Below, piece after piece: positions 36,525-49,114 of a stretch of 64,000 nucleotides of DNA. Below the pieces are notes generated by a model, which ran no database searches, was not told where the DNA came from, and was given only the letters and a program-made list of their open reading frames with translations. Positions within the stretch are counted from its first letter, which is position 1. Every line of letters starts with the position of its first letter. Location: assembly GCF_006711645.1 (NCBI RefSeq), contig NZ_CP041247.1:3968001-4032000 (forward strand), given 5' to 3'. The stretch comes from Klebsiella electrica. Lineage in GTDB: Bacteria; Pseudomonadota; Gammaproteobacteria; Enterobacterales; Enterobacteriaceae. The position numbers and the translations under genes are program-made.

Positions 36525-38435
36525 TCAAATGGGGCGGATACTCTCTTCATCCAGATCCGCATCGAAGAACCGGCGCAGCGTCTGGATGTTGTTATCCGCA
36601 ATAATCGCGTCACGCGCTTGCGCGAGCTTCTCTTCATAAATTGCCTGCCGCCACTCCAGCGGCGTGCGCATCGCAGGATTATCGTCTTCCACGATGGTCA
36701 ATTCAACCGCTGAACCGTACAACACGCCGAGCGCTTCAGCCAACTTTTGCTGCGCGCCAGCGGAATTGAGATGCCGCTGGCTCGGACGCAGATGCAGGCA
36801 GATACGACTACCGTCCTGCTCTTTCCACGCGTTCAGCGCCACCTGCTCTACCAGTTTCGGCACCACCAGTTGGTTAACTTCCGCCGCCCAGCCGTCGCGT
36901 TCGACCGCTTCCAGCGCCAGTTTTGCCGCCAGCTCCGGCGTTTTTTCATGCTCCAGCGCTTTCTTCAGCGCCTTCGGCGTCGCGACCTCTTCTTTCACCG
37001 TTTCGACAATCGTCGTCGCTTTCCAGCGATAGGCTTCTTTTTTGGCCGGAACCTTTTCCTGCACCGCAGCAACGGCCGGACGGGACTGCACGCGCTCGGT
37101 GATTGAACTCAGTCGCTCCAGCGCAGCGTTATTCACCGGCCGCGCGCGGGATGCGGCTGCCGGTTCACTCTTTTTTGGACTGGGTGCTCCCTGGTTGCGC
37201 TGCAGATGACTGCGTGCCGCCAGTACCTGACTGGTGGTTTGCGGCAGATTCTGCGGCGGCTGCACCGGCGGAGCGGAGACGGGCGCCGCCTGCACAGGCG
37301 CGGACGGCGTTGCCGGTAGCGGCTTCACCTCGGGTTCCGGCAGCGGCGCCTGCGGATGGAATGCCAGCGCGCGCAGCAGCGTCATTTCCACCCCCATACG
37401 CCTGTCCGGCGCATACGGCAGCTCTTTGCGGCCAATCAGGAGCGTCTGATAGTACAATTGTATATCGGTAGGCGGCACGGTGCGCGCGAGTTCACGCATC
37501 CGCAGCTCCACCGCGGCCATATCGGCGCCCAGCGCCGAAGGAGAGAGCTGAACCATCGCAATGCGGTGCAGCAGACTCTGCATTTCAACCAGCAGCGCTT
37601 CCCACTCAACGCCGCGGGAGGCCGCTTCGTTGACCCCCGCCATAACGCGTTCGCCATCGGCCGCCACCAGCGCCTCAATTAACGATAGCGCCTGATCGTC
37701 GTCGAGGGTGCCGAGCATCGTACTGACCGACTCCGCCGTCAGACGACCATCGCCGCTGGCAATCGCCTGATCGGTCAGGCTTAAGGCATCGCGCAGGCTG
37801 CCGTCCGCCGCGCGCGACAGCAGCTGCAGCGCGCGGGATTCAAAAGTAATCTGCTCTGCACCGAGAATATGCTCAAGCTGATGGCGGATCTGTTCGACAT
37901 CCAGCGCCTTAAGATGGAACTGCAGACAACGCGACAGGATAGTCACCGGCAGCTTCTGCGGATCGGTGGTCGCCAGCAGGAATTTGACGTGCGCAGGCGG
38001 CTCCTCCAGCGTTTTTAACAACGCGTTGAAGCTGTGGCGCGACAGCATGTGGACTTCATCGATCAGATAGACTTTAAAGCGGCCACGGGCCGGCGCATAC
38101 TGGACATTGTCCAGCAGGTCGCGGGTATCTTCGACTTTGGTACGGGAAGCGGCATCAATCTCAATCAGATCGACAAAGCGCCCCTGCTCTATTTCGCGGC
38201 AGTTATCGCACACGCCGCACGGCGTGGCGGTAATACCGGTTTCACAGTTCAACCCTTTTGCGAGCAAGCGCGCGATGGAGGTTTTCCCTACCCCGCGGGT
38301 GCCGGAAAAGAGATAAGCGTGATGAATGCGCCCTAACGATAAGCCGTTCGCCAGTGCGGTCAGCACATGTTCCTGGCCGACAACGTCAGCAAAGGTTTGT
38401 GGGCGCCATTTACGGGCTAAGACCTGATAACTCAT
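36525..38435 (-). CDS. dnaX: DnaX, DNA polymerase III tau/gamma subunit
   Basis: This is the clamp-loader ATPase of the replicase, 636 aa as tau. Walker A GTRGVGKT is at 45-52; zinc ligands Cys64, Cys73, Cys76 and Cys79; DEVHMLSRHSFNALLKTLEEPP and the SRC motif follow. A Pro/Ala-rich linker leads to the C-terminal domain that binds DnaB and the polymerase core. A conserved -1 frameshift signal at 37170-37176 would make the shorter gamma form, calculated at 423 residues. First gene of the dnaX-ybaB-recR operon. Confidence 0.97.
   Translation of the reverse strand: MSYQVLARKWRPQTFADVVGQEHVLTALANGLSLGRIHHAYLFSGTRGVGKTSIARLLAKGLNCETGITATPCGVCDNCREIEQGRFVDLIEIDAASRTKVEDTRDLLDNVQYAPARGRFKVYLIDEVHMLSRHSFNALLKTLEEPPAHVKFLLATTDPQKLPVTILSRCLQFHLKALDVEQIRHQLEHILGAEQITFESRALQLLSRAADGSLRDALSLTDQAIASGDGRLTAESVSTMLGTLDDDQALSLIEALVAADGERVMAGVNEAASRGVEWEALLVEMQSLLHRIAMVQLSPSALGADMAAVELRMRELARTVPPTDIQLYYQTLLIGRKELPYAPDRRMGVEMTLLRALAFHPQAPLPEPEVKPLPATPSAPVQAAPVSAPPVQPPQNLPQTTSQVLAARSHLQRNQGAPSPKKSEPAAASRARPVNNAALERLSSITERVQSRPAVAAVQEKVPAKKEAYRWKATTIVETVKEEVATPKALKKALEHEKTPELAAKLALEAVERDGWAAEVNQLVVPKLVEQVALNAWKEQDGSRICLHLRPSQRHLNSAGAQQKLAEALGVLYGSAVELTIVEDDNPAMRTPLEWRQAIYEEKLAQARDAIIADNNIQTLRRFFDADLDEESIRPI
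37135..37192 (-). promoter_or_regulatory. Programmed -1 ribosomal frameshift signal in dnaX
   Basis: On the minus strand the slippery heptamer A AAA AAG (37176-37170) follows codon Pro420. A ribosome slipping back one base reads GAG then TGA, giving gamma ending KKE. An internal Shine-Dalgarno-like AGGGAG (37192-37187) lies 10 bases upstream. A downstream stem starts with ACCGGC (37164-37159) pairing with GCCGGT (37140-37135). All three elements match the E. coli dnaX signal in order and spacing. Confidence 0.93.
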
Positions 38436-38526
38436 GGGCTGGCTCTGAAACGCTGGAAGGTGAAATCACGAGGGGTCATGCTATCACAGCCCCGCCCGAT
38501 CGGCGAGGCTATGTCTCGGGAAATGC

Positions 38527-39078
38527 TTAGTGGCCCGGGAATGGAACCAGGCTATAACAGTGAATGCCCGCTTTCTCAAGGCGCTGTTCGCCGCCCAGAT
38601 CAAACAGGTTGATAATAAACGCGGCATCATGAACCTCACCGCCCAGACGACGGATCAGCTTCACGGTGGCGTCAATGGTGCCGCCGGTGGCCAGCAGATC
38701 GTCAACGACGAGAACTTTATCGCCTGCTTTGATCGCATCGACATGAATTTCCAGCTGATCGGTACCGTATTCAAGCTCGTAGCTCTCGGCAATGGTTTCA
38801 CGCGGCAGCTTGCGCGGTTTACGTACCGGCACAAAACCCACACCCAGCGCCAGCGCAACCGGAGCGCCAAACAGAAAACCGCGCGCCTCGGTGCCCACCA
38901 CTTTGGTGATGCCGGCGTTTTTATAACGCTCGGTCAGCAGCTCAATGCTTAACGCATAGGCTTTCGGGTCTTCCAGCAAGCTGGTGACATCGCGGAAAAG
39001 AATACCCGGTTTCGGATAGTCCTGAATGCTTTGGATGCTGCTTTTTAGATATTCAAGCTGCTGTGCAGTTGCGGTCAT
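38527..39078 (-). CDS. apt: Apt, adenine phosphoribosyltransferase
   Basis: This 183-aa enzyme makes AMP from adenine and PRPP. The PRPP-binding motif [14 protein letters not shown] and the Arg-rich flexible loop region [12 protein letters not shown] are present. The chosen ATG 39078 ([12 protein letters not shown]) matches E. coli; the frame extends eleven codons further to 39111, in a poorly conserved stretch. It lies directly upstream of dnaX in the same direction, with about 90 bases between. Confidence 0.96.
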   Translation of the reverse strand: MTATAQQLEYLKSSIQSIQDYPKPGILFRDVTSLLEDPKAYALSIELLTERYKNAGITKVVGTEARGFLFGAPVALALGVGFVPVRKPRKLPRETIAESYELEYGTDQLEIHVDAIKAGDKVLVVDDLLATGGTIDATVKLIRRLGGEVHDAAFIINLFDLGGEQRLEKAGIHCYSLVPFPGH

Positions 39079-39228
39079 AAGTTTATGCCTGATAAAAACG
39101 GTGTTACTCACGGGCAGGCCAGACGGGTCAAAGAAACATTTGATTAACCTTTGACCAGGCGTACCCGCGCTCGAAAACGCTCGAATTTACTGTCTGTAAG
39201 CGACAATTGCAACACTCATTATGGTGCA

Positions 39229-39606
39229 TCAGTGCTTTTGTTGCGTCGCGTCAACAACCGGAATACGCCACATAAATATCAACAGGCAGGCCAGAATCAC
39301 CAGCAGCATGATGCGAACCCACGTAAGCTTAACCAGCCACAGCGACACGCCGAAGGTCAGCAGAATCATCACGATTGCCCGCGGCCTGGCGCCGGGCGGC
39401 ATCGCACGGTATTGCTGCCAGTGACGAAGATAGCCGCCGAACCAGGAACGGTGCAGCAGCCAGTGGTGAAAGCGCGGTGAAGAACGGGCAAAACACCAGG
39501 CCGCCAGCAGTATAAACGGGGTGGTCGGCAATAAAGGCAAAAAGACGCCCAGCGTCCCCAGCACTACCGCCAGCCAGCCTATGATGATTAAAATGATACG
39601 TGGCAT
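39229..39606 (-). CDS. ybaN: YbaN, DUF454 inner-membrane protein
   Basis: This 125-aa small membrane protein has hydrophobic helices at about residues 4-20 and 25-40 and two near the C-terminus. The family segment GTLGVFLPLLPTTPFILLAAWCFARSSPRFHHWL is very well conserved with E. coli YbaN. ATG 39606 gives the E. coli length; the frame from 39627 adds seven residues. Divergent from priC. Function unknown. Confidence 0.9.
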   Translation of the reverse strand: MPRIILIIIGWLAVVLGTLGVFLPLLPTTPFILLAAWCFARSSPRFHHWLLHRSWFGGYLRHWQQYRAMPPGARPRAIVMILLTFGVSLWLVKLTWVRIMLLVILACLLIFMWRIPVVDATQQKH

Positions 39607-39674
39607 AATGCGAATCGTTATCAGCAAAGAGGGCTACTGTAGCACAGTTGTCTATCAGACCAGGGAGGAGTTAT

Positions 39675-40202
39675 TTGAAAACAACCCGGCTTTTACACAC
39701 GCTGGAAAATCAGTTGGCTCAGCTGGCCGCGCAGGTTGCGCCGCTGGTGCATCATGCTACGCTCAGCGCCCGCTTCGATCGCCAGCTGTTCCGTACTCGC
39801 AGCACCCTGATGCAGGACTGTCTCAAGGAGGCGCAGCAGCACTTTTCCGAGCTGCGGCAGGCCGTTGAGCAGCAACAGCTTCCGCAGGTCGCCTGGCTGG
39901 CGGAGCGGCTGGTCGCGCAGGTTGCCGCCCTCAGCCGGGAGGCGGCAACCTGGCCGCTACGCAGCTGGGACAGCGCCTCGCCCGGGGTGAACCGCTGGCA
40001 GCGGCGGCGGCTTCAGCATCAGGAGTACGAACGTCGACTGCTGGCGATGCGCAACGATCGCCAGCATCAACTGGCGCAGGCGACAACGCTTGAGGAGCAG
40101 CAGCGGCTGGCGAAGGAAGTCGATGCCTGCGCCGGGCGTTTAGCGCGCTGTCGCGATGCGCTGGAAAAAATAGAAGGCGTGCTGGCACGCTTAACGCGCT
40201 AA
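39675..40202 (+). CDS. priC: PriC, primosomal replication protein N''
   Basis: The 175-aa helical protein restarts stalled replication by loading DnaB at forks with a gap. The start appears to be TTG at 39675, preceded by GGGAGGAG with good spacing; this gives exactly the E. coli length and the N-terminus (M)[13 protein letters not shown]. Conserved parts are [28 protein letters not shown] and [14 protein letters not shown]. More divergent from E. coli than its neighbours, which is usual for priC. ybaM follows 14 bases later. Confidence 0.92.
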   Translation: MKTTRLLHTLENQLAQLAAQVAPLVHHATLSARFDRQLFRTRSTLMQDCLKEAQQHFSELRQAVEQQQLPQVAWLAERLVAQVAALSREAATWPLRSWDSASPGVNRWQRRRLQHQEYERRLLAMRNDRQHQLAQATTLEEQQRLAKEVDACAGRLARCRDALEKIEGVLARLTR

Positions 40203-40216
40203 CAGAAGGAATCACT

Positions 40217-40393
40217 ATGTCGCTGGAAAATGCCCCGGATGAGGTCAAACTGGCCGTTGATTTGATTATGCTGCTGGAAGAGAACCAGGTGTCAGCACAA
40301 ACCGTACTGGGGGCGCTGGAGATAATCAAACGTGATTATGAAAACAAACTCAACCGCACCGCACAGACGTCTGATGAAACGGATAACCGCTGA
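40217..40393 (+). CDS. ybaM: YbaM, DUF2496 small protein
   Basis: This small gene encodes 58 aa, beginning [20 protein letters not shown], then [27 protein letters not shown]. It matches E. coli YbaM (53 aa) except at the C-terminal tail. AGAAGGA precedes the ATG at normal spacing. It lies 14 bases after priC and is presumably co-transcribed. It looks like a soluble all-helical protein; its function is unknown. Confidence 0.93.
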   Translation: MSLENAPDEVKLAVDLIMLLEENQVSAQTVLGALEIIKRDYENKLNRTAQTSDETDNR

Positions 40394-40443
40394 CCGACAG
40401 CCCGTCGGAAACGGGGCGGCACACTGGCCGCCCCTGCTGAGTC

Positions 40444-43400
40444 TTAGCCGATAGCCGGAGACGGATCGTCCCCTTTGACCTCACGCTTAAGCTCCGTCAC
40501 TTCATCCCCTTTTTCGTTACGCAGATGGACTTCCAGCTGGTTGAAGGCGATGTTGATGTCGTTTTCACGGCACAGGCGGTCGATCGCGCGGTTCAGTTCA
40601 TCGACGGTATAGCTGCGATCGCGCAGTTCGCGCACATATAAACGCAGCTCATGATCCAACGTGCTGGCGCCGAAGGTGGTGAAGAAGACCGATGGCGCGG
40701 GCTCCGGCATCACTTTCGGATGCTCGTGCGCCGCCTGCAGCAACACTTCCTTGACCTTATCCAGATCGGAGCCGTACGCCACGCCGATGCGGATCACCAC
40801 CCGGGTTACGGTGTCGGACAGCGACCAGTTGATCAGCCGTTCGGTCACAAACGCTTTGTTCGGGATGATCACCTCTTTGCGGTCAAAGTCGGTAATGGTC
40901 GTGGCGCGAATGCGGATCTTGCTGACGGTACCGGAGAAGGTGCCGATCGTCACCGTATCGCCGATGCGTACCGGACGTTCGAAGAGGATAATCAGGCCAG
41001 AAACAAAGTTACCGAAAATCTCCTGCAAACCAAAGCCCAGACCCACCGACAACGCGGCCGCCAGCCACTGCAGCTTGTCCCACGAAACGCCCAGCGCGCC
41101 AAAGACCGTCATCGCACCGATAGCGATAATCGCGTAGTTGAGGATCGAGGTAATGGCGTAGGACGTCCCCTGGCGCATGTTGAGCCGCGAGAGGATCAGC
41201 ACTTCCAGCAGACCGGGTAAGTTGCGGATCAATGCCCAGGCGACCATGGACGCGACGATCGCGAACAGCAGGCTGCCCATCGTCACGCTGCGCACCACGC
41301 TGGCTCCCGCCTCGGTGCCGTTGTAGTGCCACAATGTGATGCTGTCGAGGTAGGCGAACACGGTGATCAGATCGGACCAAATCGCCCAGAATACGACGCC
41401 AAACAAGGCGACCATCACCAGCATGGTAATGCGCAACGTTTGCTGGTTGACCTGCTCCAGCGCAATCGTCGGCTCTTCCTGCGGCTCAGCCCCTTCCGCC
41501 CCCTCTTTGACCATATGCTGACGACGGGCCAGCGCGCGCCGCCAGGCGATACGCCGCGCGGCAACACTCAGGCCGCGCAACACGGTCTGGTACAGCAGAT
41601 TCCACAGCATCACCAGGTAGACGGTTTCAATCCAGCGACCGGCAAGACGCAGGGTGGTATAGAAGTAGCCGGTTGCCGTCAGCACCATCAGCGCGACCGG
41701 CACAATCGAGAGCACGGTGACGGTGAGAAGACGCAGGCTGTGCGACTCTTTATCACGCCAGCTGTCGCGACACATCGGCCACACCAGTACCGCGATCAGC
41801 AGCAGATTGAGCAGGATAACGAACTGCCCCAGCACGTCATCCATCAGATTCAGCGGCGACAGCTCGGAGACCACCGACCAGAAATTCAGCGGCAGCAGCG
41901 CAAGACTGACGCGCACAATTTGCCGACGCCAGTGGCTGGTCAGGTGCGGCGGCATATTAAAGTGGCTTACCGCGACGCCGTCTTTTTCCAGCACCTTCCA
42001 GCACAGGCCAAACACCAGCCAGAACAGCGCCAGTTTTTTACTGTATGCCCACAGTAGCCCGCTGATGTTCAGCTGCATCGTCAGCAGAATCAGCCCTACC
42101 GCCAGGATCAGCAGCACGACAGGCAAGGCGCGGATCAGGTCGATCAGAATCGCTTTAGGCGTATGGAGCTGCGTGTCGTTACGCAACTGGCCGACCTGCG
42201 AGGCCAGCCGGGCCTGGTAGTTCCGTAGCCACTGCAGGCGCCAGCGGATCAGGCCAGCAATCAGCAGCAGCGGCAGACCGGCAAGGAAGGCAACAAACAC
42301 CGCCGGCCACGCTTTCTCCCAGTTTACGGTGATTTTCATCGCCTTAAACTGCCCTTTCAGCGCTTCCGGGAAGGATTTAACCCACTCCCAGTCCATCGGT
42401 TTGTTGCTATTTACCCAGAAAATCTGCTGGGTCAGGATGGCTTTCAGGTTGCTGGAGACGCTCATTAACTGCTGCTGGTTGATCTGCAGGTTAATCGCCA
42501 TCATCAGCTGATTGCCGAGCTGCTTGTTAAACTGGTCGAGCAGTTCGCGGCGCATATCCACGACGTCCAGCAGAGCATTATGTACGTCAGGGGTCACTTC
42601 AGTGCTGTGCCCTTCTTCCAGTTTGGCGACGAACGCATCGCTCTGGAACAGCGCATCGCGCTGCTGGTTGACCTCGAACTGTTCAAGACGCAGATCGGCA
42701 ATACGGTTGGTCATATCTTCCAGCTCGTCCGCCGACGGCAGCGTCTGCTGCTGCTGGTAAAGGATGCGCGACAGTAACAGGCTCCCTTTGAGGACGGAAA
42801 TCTGCTCTTTGATATCACGTTCAGATTGCAGCGCCCGATCGAGCCAGTTTTTCACTTTAATGTTGCGCTGCACCAGCTGATTGCCATTCTCAGTCGCCGC
42901 GATAAGCTTCTGGCTCAGCTGATGGTTAATATCCAGCTCTTGTTGGACCAGCGGGTTGGACTGGATACGCGCCGTCTCATCCGGCGTGACCGCTTCCTGA
43001 GCGGTTTTTTCCGTTAGCGTCAGGCGCTTGCTGTTAACCGCTTCCTGCAGCAATTGCAACTGATGTTCGAGACGATTACTGTTGGCGCTGACGTAGTCCC
43101 GTTGCTTTTGCAGCGTATCCTGCAATACGGTGTTACCTTCGAGGCTCTTGCGCTGCTGCTCAATTTGCGCGTTAAGCAGCGCCTGCTGCGCCAGCAGTAA
43201 TCCCTGCTGGCTTGGGCGCAGGGCTCCGTCACCGGTGGTGGTGCCGTTCAGACGGTTGCGTATCTGCTGTAGCTGCTGGGAAGCCGCATACATCGCATTT
43301 TGCACGCGCTCCGGCTGGGTTTGCAGGGAAACCAGCTGACCGTTGTAGGTCGCCAGATCGTTCTGCGCGCTTTGCAGATCGTCCAGCGTCTGGGAGAGAC

Positions 43401-43788
43401 GAGATTCCAGCTGCCGCAAAGAGAGCGTGCTGAGCGTTTTCCGCGTCGCCTCATCATCCGGCACCTCGCTTAACGCATTCAGGCTATCGACCGCCTGACG
43501 CATCTTCGCCGGTGCCTGATCAACCTGTTGCCGCAGCTGAGTGGTTTCCGACTTAATCCGCTCAATTTTATCGAGAGCTTCAAGCGTCTGCACCAGGTCT
43601 TGCTGAACCAGCTTGTCCTGGGGTGTCAGTTCCTTTTGCTTATTTAGCGTATTAAGTTGGTTTTGAATATCAGATCGGTCAGGGACATCGGCAGCCTGAG
43701 CTTGATTAACGCTAAGACAGCCGACAAATAACAGCAGTACAATTACAAAAGCGGAAGTGGCATTTCGCCAACGGATAGTATGCAGCAT
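40444..43788 (-). CDS. mscK: MscK (KefA), K+-dependent mechanosensitive channel
   Basis: This 1114-aa large MscS-family channel protein has a signal peptide at about 1-32 (ending NQAQA before ADVPDR). A long periplasmic helical, coiled-coil-rich domain rich in Gln and Leu runs to about residue 480, then about eleven membrane helices, ending in the MscS-like pore and cytoplasmic domain (GLGFGLQEIFGNFVSGLIILFERPVRIGDTVTIG). I chose ATG 43788 because the signal peptide starts there; the frame is open to 43869. Matches E. coli MscK closely. Confidence 0.95.
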   Translation of the reverse strand: MLHTIRWRNATSAFVIVLLLFVGCLSVNQAQAADVPDRSDIQNQLNTLNKQKELTPQDKLVQQDLVQTLEALDKIERIKSETTQLRQQVDQAPAKMRQAVDSLNALSEVPDDEATRKTLSTLSLRQLESRLSQTLDDLQSAQNDLATYNGQLVSLQTQPERVQNAMYAASQQLQQIRNRLNGTTTGDGALRPSQQGLLLAQQALLNAQIEQQRKSLEGNTVLQDTLQKQRDYVSANSNRLEHQLQLLQEAVNSKRLTLTEKTAQEAVTPDETARIQSNPLVQQELDINHQLSQKLIAATENGNQLVQRNIKVKNWLDRALQSERDIKEQISVLKGSLLLSRILYQQQQTLPSADELEDMTNRIADLRLEQFEVNQQRDALFQSDAFVAKLEEGHSTEVTPDVHNALLDVVDMRRELLDQFNKQLGNQLMMAINLQINQQQLMSVSSNLKAILTQQIFWVNSNKPMDWEWVKSFPEALKGQFKAMKITVNWEKAWPAVFVAFLAGLPLLLIAGLIRWRLQWLRNYQARLASQVGQLRNDTQLHTPKAILIDLIRALPVVLLILAVGLILLTMQLNISGLLWAYSKKLALFWLVFGLCWKVLEKDGVAVSHFNMPPHLTSHWRRQIVRVSLALLPLNFWSVVSELSPLNLMDDVLGQFVILLNLLLIAVLVWPMCRDSWRDKESHSLRLLTVTVLSIVPVALMVLTATGYFYTTLRLAGRWIETVYLVMLWNLLYQTVLRGLSVAARRIAWRRALARRQHMVKEGAEGAEPQEEPTIALEQVNQQTLRITMLVMVALFGVVFWAIWSDLITVFAYLDSITLWHYNGTEAGASVVRSVTMGSLLFAIVASMVAWALIRNLPGLLEVLILSRLNMRQGTSYAITSILNYAIIAIGAMTVFGALGVSWDKLQWLAAALSVGLGFGLQEIFGNFVSGLIILFERPVRIGDTVTIGTFSGTVSKIRIRATTITDFDRKEVIIPNKAFVTERLINWSLSDTVTRVVIRIGVAYGSDLDKVKEVLLQAAHEHPKVMPEPAPSVFFTTFGASTLDHELRLYVRELRDRSYTVDELNRAIDRLCRENDINIAFNQLEVHLRNEKGDEVTELKREVKGDDPSPAIG

Positions 43789-43921
43789 AGTGTTAACATG
43801 AGTGGTTGCAATAGCCGGAGAATACCGGGGGTCGTCGCAGCCCGCAGAATAGCACTTCTGCAATCGCACGAATAGCGGCGGCTATCAGCAAACACGCACC
43901 TTTTTTATTTTGCCGGCATCG

Positions 43922-44572
43922 CTAATTGTTTACCTCCGGAGAAGCCCGGAGCGTAGGGCAAAACTGATACATTTCGAGAAGAATGGCCACGTAGTCGCGC
44001 GCTTCTTTTTCAAGATCGAATGAATCCGGCGCAAAGAGCCAGTTTTCCATCAGACCGGAGAGATAGCTACGCATTAAAATCGCCGCCCGGCGGGTTAACA
44101 AATTAGCCGGCAGCATATTGGCCGCAATACACTCCTTTAACGTGTGTTCGATACGTTCGTAGCTCTCAAGACATAAGCTACGCTGCGCCTCCTGAACCAC
44201 TTCCATTTCACCGACAAATTCACACTTATGGAAGATAATTTCCATCATTAGCCGCCGCCGCTCTTCTGTCACAGTGGCTTCAAGAACGTGAACTAAGATC
44301 CCCCTGACAACTGACAGTGGATCGTTGGGGAATTTTGCCCGATACTCAACTTCAAGATCGCTAATACTTGCGTCCGACAACACCCATATTTCATTAAATA
44401 AATCTGATTTATTCTTGAAATGCCAGTAGATAGCCCCCCTCGTCACCCCGGCAGCTTTTGCAATTGCTGCCAACGAGGTAGATGATACGCCTTGCTGCGA
44501 AAACAGACGCAGAGCAACATCCAGAATGTGTTGCCGGGTTTCAAGTGCCTGTTGTTTGGTTTTTCGTGCCAT
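43922..44572 (-). CDS. acrR: AcrR, TetR-family repressor of acrAB
   Basis: The 216-aa repressor has an N-terminal HTH (about 28-50: [23 protein letters not shown]) and a ligand-binding C-terminal domain with [14 protein letters not shown]. It is divergent from acrA and should bind the 24-bp palindrome at 44601-44624. The C-terminal half differs noticeably from the K. pneumoniae sequence as I recall it, which argues against that species, but this is from memory. The coding region looks intact, with no truncation of the kind found in efflux-up strains. Confidence 0.96.
   Translation of the reverse strand: MARKTKQQALETRQHILDVALRLFSQQGVSSTSLAAIAKAAGVTRGAIYWHFKNKSDLFNEIWVLSDASISDLEVEYRAKFPNDPLSVVRGILVHVLEATVTEERRRLMMEIIFHKCEFVGEMEVVQEAQRSLCLESYERIEHTLKECIAANMLPANLLTRRAAILMRSYLSGLMENWLFAPDSFDLEKEARDYVAILLEMYQFCPTLRASPEVNN
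44553..44572 (-). promoter_or_regulatory. Marbox (MarA/SoxS/Rob site) for acrAB
   Basis: The minus strand reads ATGGCACGAAAAACCAAACA, which fits every position of the degenerate marbox consensus AYnGCACnnWnnRYYAAAYn. It overlaps the acrR start codon and lies upstream of the acrAB promoter, as in E. coli, where MarA, SoxS, Rob and (in Klebsiella) RamA activate acrAB. Confidence 0.8.
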
Positions 44573-44600
44573 AGGTCGATGAGTTTACAGAGGTTGCGTT

Positions 44601-44624
44601 TACATACATTTGTGAATGTATGTA
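44601..44624. promoter_or_regulatory. AcrR operator
   Basis: TACATACATT, TGTG, AATGTATGTA forms a 24-bp palindrome in the acrR-acrA intergenic region. It is the same sequence as the characterised E. coli AcrR operator. AcrR bound here would repress acrAB and its own gene. Confidence 0.92.
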
Positions 44625-44714
44625 CCATAGCATGACCATAACAGAAACACAGTAGTGGGTTTGTGGTCGTTTGAGCCACTGCACAATTTGAAATTGGACA
44701 CTCGAGGTTTACAT

Positions 44715-45908
44715 ATGAACAAAAACAGAGGGTTAACGCCTCTGGCGGTCGTTCTGATGCTCTCAGGCAGCTTAGCGCTAACAGGATGTGACGACAAACC
44801 GGCTCAGCAAGGGGCTCAGCATATGCCGGAAGTCGGTATTGTGACGCTCAAATCCGCACCTCTGCAAATCACCACTGAGCTACCGGGCCGTACCAGCGCC
44901 TACCGTATTGCAGAAGTCCGTCCTCAGGTAAGTGGCATTATTCTGAAACGTAACTTTACGGAAGGTGGCGACATCCAGGCCGGCGTGTCCCTTTATCAGA
45001 TTGATCCGGCGACTTACCAGGCCAGCTATGAAAGCGCGAAAGGCGACTTAGCCAAAGCGCAGGCAGCGGCCAATATCGCGCAGCTGACGGTTAAACGTTA
45101 TCAGAAACTGCTCGGCACCAAATACATCAGTCAACAGGATTACGATACTGCCGTCGCCAACTCACAGCAGAGCAATGCTGCCGTTGTTGCCGCGAAAGCC
45201 GCTGTGGAAACTGCGCGTATTAACCTGGCCTACACCAAAGTGACCTCGCCTATCAGCGGCCGGATTGGTAAATCCGCCGTGACCGAAGGGGCGCTGGTAC
45301 AAAACGGTCAGGCCACTGCGCTGGCAACCGTTCAGCAGCTGGACCCTATCTATGTTGATGTGACCCAGTCGAGCAACGATTTCCTGCGTCTGAAACAAGA
45401 GCTGGCAAACGGCACGCTGAAACAAGAAAACGGCAAAGCCAAAGTCGAACTGGTGACCAACGACGGGATGAAGTATCCGCAGGGCGGCACGCTGGAGTTT
45501 TCTGACGTCACCGTTGACCAGACCACTGGTTCTATCACTTTACGCGCCATCTTCCCGAACCCGGATCACACCCTGTTACCAGGGATGTTCGTCCGCGCGC
45601 GTCTGCAGGAAGGGACCAACCCGGATGCCCTGCTGGTTCCACAGCAAGGCGTAACCCGCACGCCGCGTGGTGACGCCAGCGTGATGGTTGTTGGTGAAGG
45701 CGACAAGGTCGAGGTTCGTCAGGTCACTGCCACGCAGGCGATTGGCGATAAATGGCTGGTCACCAGCGGAGTGAAATCCGGCGATCGCGTGATTGTCACC
45801 GGACTGCAAAAAGTTAAACCAGGCGTGCAGGTTAAAGCGCAGGAAGTAGCCTCTGACGATCAACAGCAAGTTGCCAGTAACGCTCAGTCAGAACAAACCA
45901 AGTCTTAA
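44715..45908 (+). CDS. acrA: AcrA, periplasmic adaptor of the AcrAB-TolC efflux pump
   Basis: This 397-aa lipoprotein links the AcrB pump to the TolC channel. A lipobox LTGC gives lipidated Cys25 after the signal peptide. The lipoyl, alpha-hairpin and beta-barrel domains of the membrane fusion family follow (RPQVSGIILKRNFTEGGDI; a coiled hairpin around KAQAAANIAQLTVKRYQKLL; YTKVTSPISGRIGKSAVTEG). Length is identical to E. coli AcrA. The upstream frame from 44655 overlaps the promoter and is not used. Confidence 0.97.
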   Translation: MNKNRGLTPLAVVLMLSGSLALTGCDDKPAQQGAQHMPEVGIVTLKSAPLQITTELPGRTSAYRIAEVRPQVSGIILKRNFTEGGDIQAGVSLYQIDPATYQASYESAKGDLAKAQAAANIAQLTVKRYQKLLGTKYISQQDYDTAVANSQQSNAAVVAAKAAVETARINLAYTKVTSPISGRIGKSAVTEGALVQNGQATALATVQQLDPIYVDVTQSSNDFLRLKQELANGTLKQENGKAKVELVTNDGMKYPQGGTLEFSDVTVDQTTGSITLRAIFPNPDHTLLPGMFVRARLQEGTNPDALLVPQQGVTRTPRGDASVMVVGEGDKVEVRQVTATQAIGDKWLVTSGVKSGDRVIVTGLQKVKPGVQVKAQEVASDDQQQVASNAQSEQTKS

Positions 45909-45927
45909 CTTAAACAGGAGCCGTTAA

Positions 45928-49077
<3,150 letters not shown>

Positions 49078-49089
49078 TCTCTCCATAGA

Positions 49090-49114
49090 GGGCCGCGCAA
49101 GCGGCCCTTTTTTT
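49090..49114 (+). terminator. Rho-independent terminator of acrAB
   Basis: GGGCCGC, loop GCAA, GCGGCCC (49090-49107) forms a 7-bp GC stem with a stable tetraloop, followed directly by seven T residues. It starts 13 bases after the acrB stop. Confidence 0.95.
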
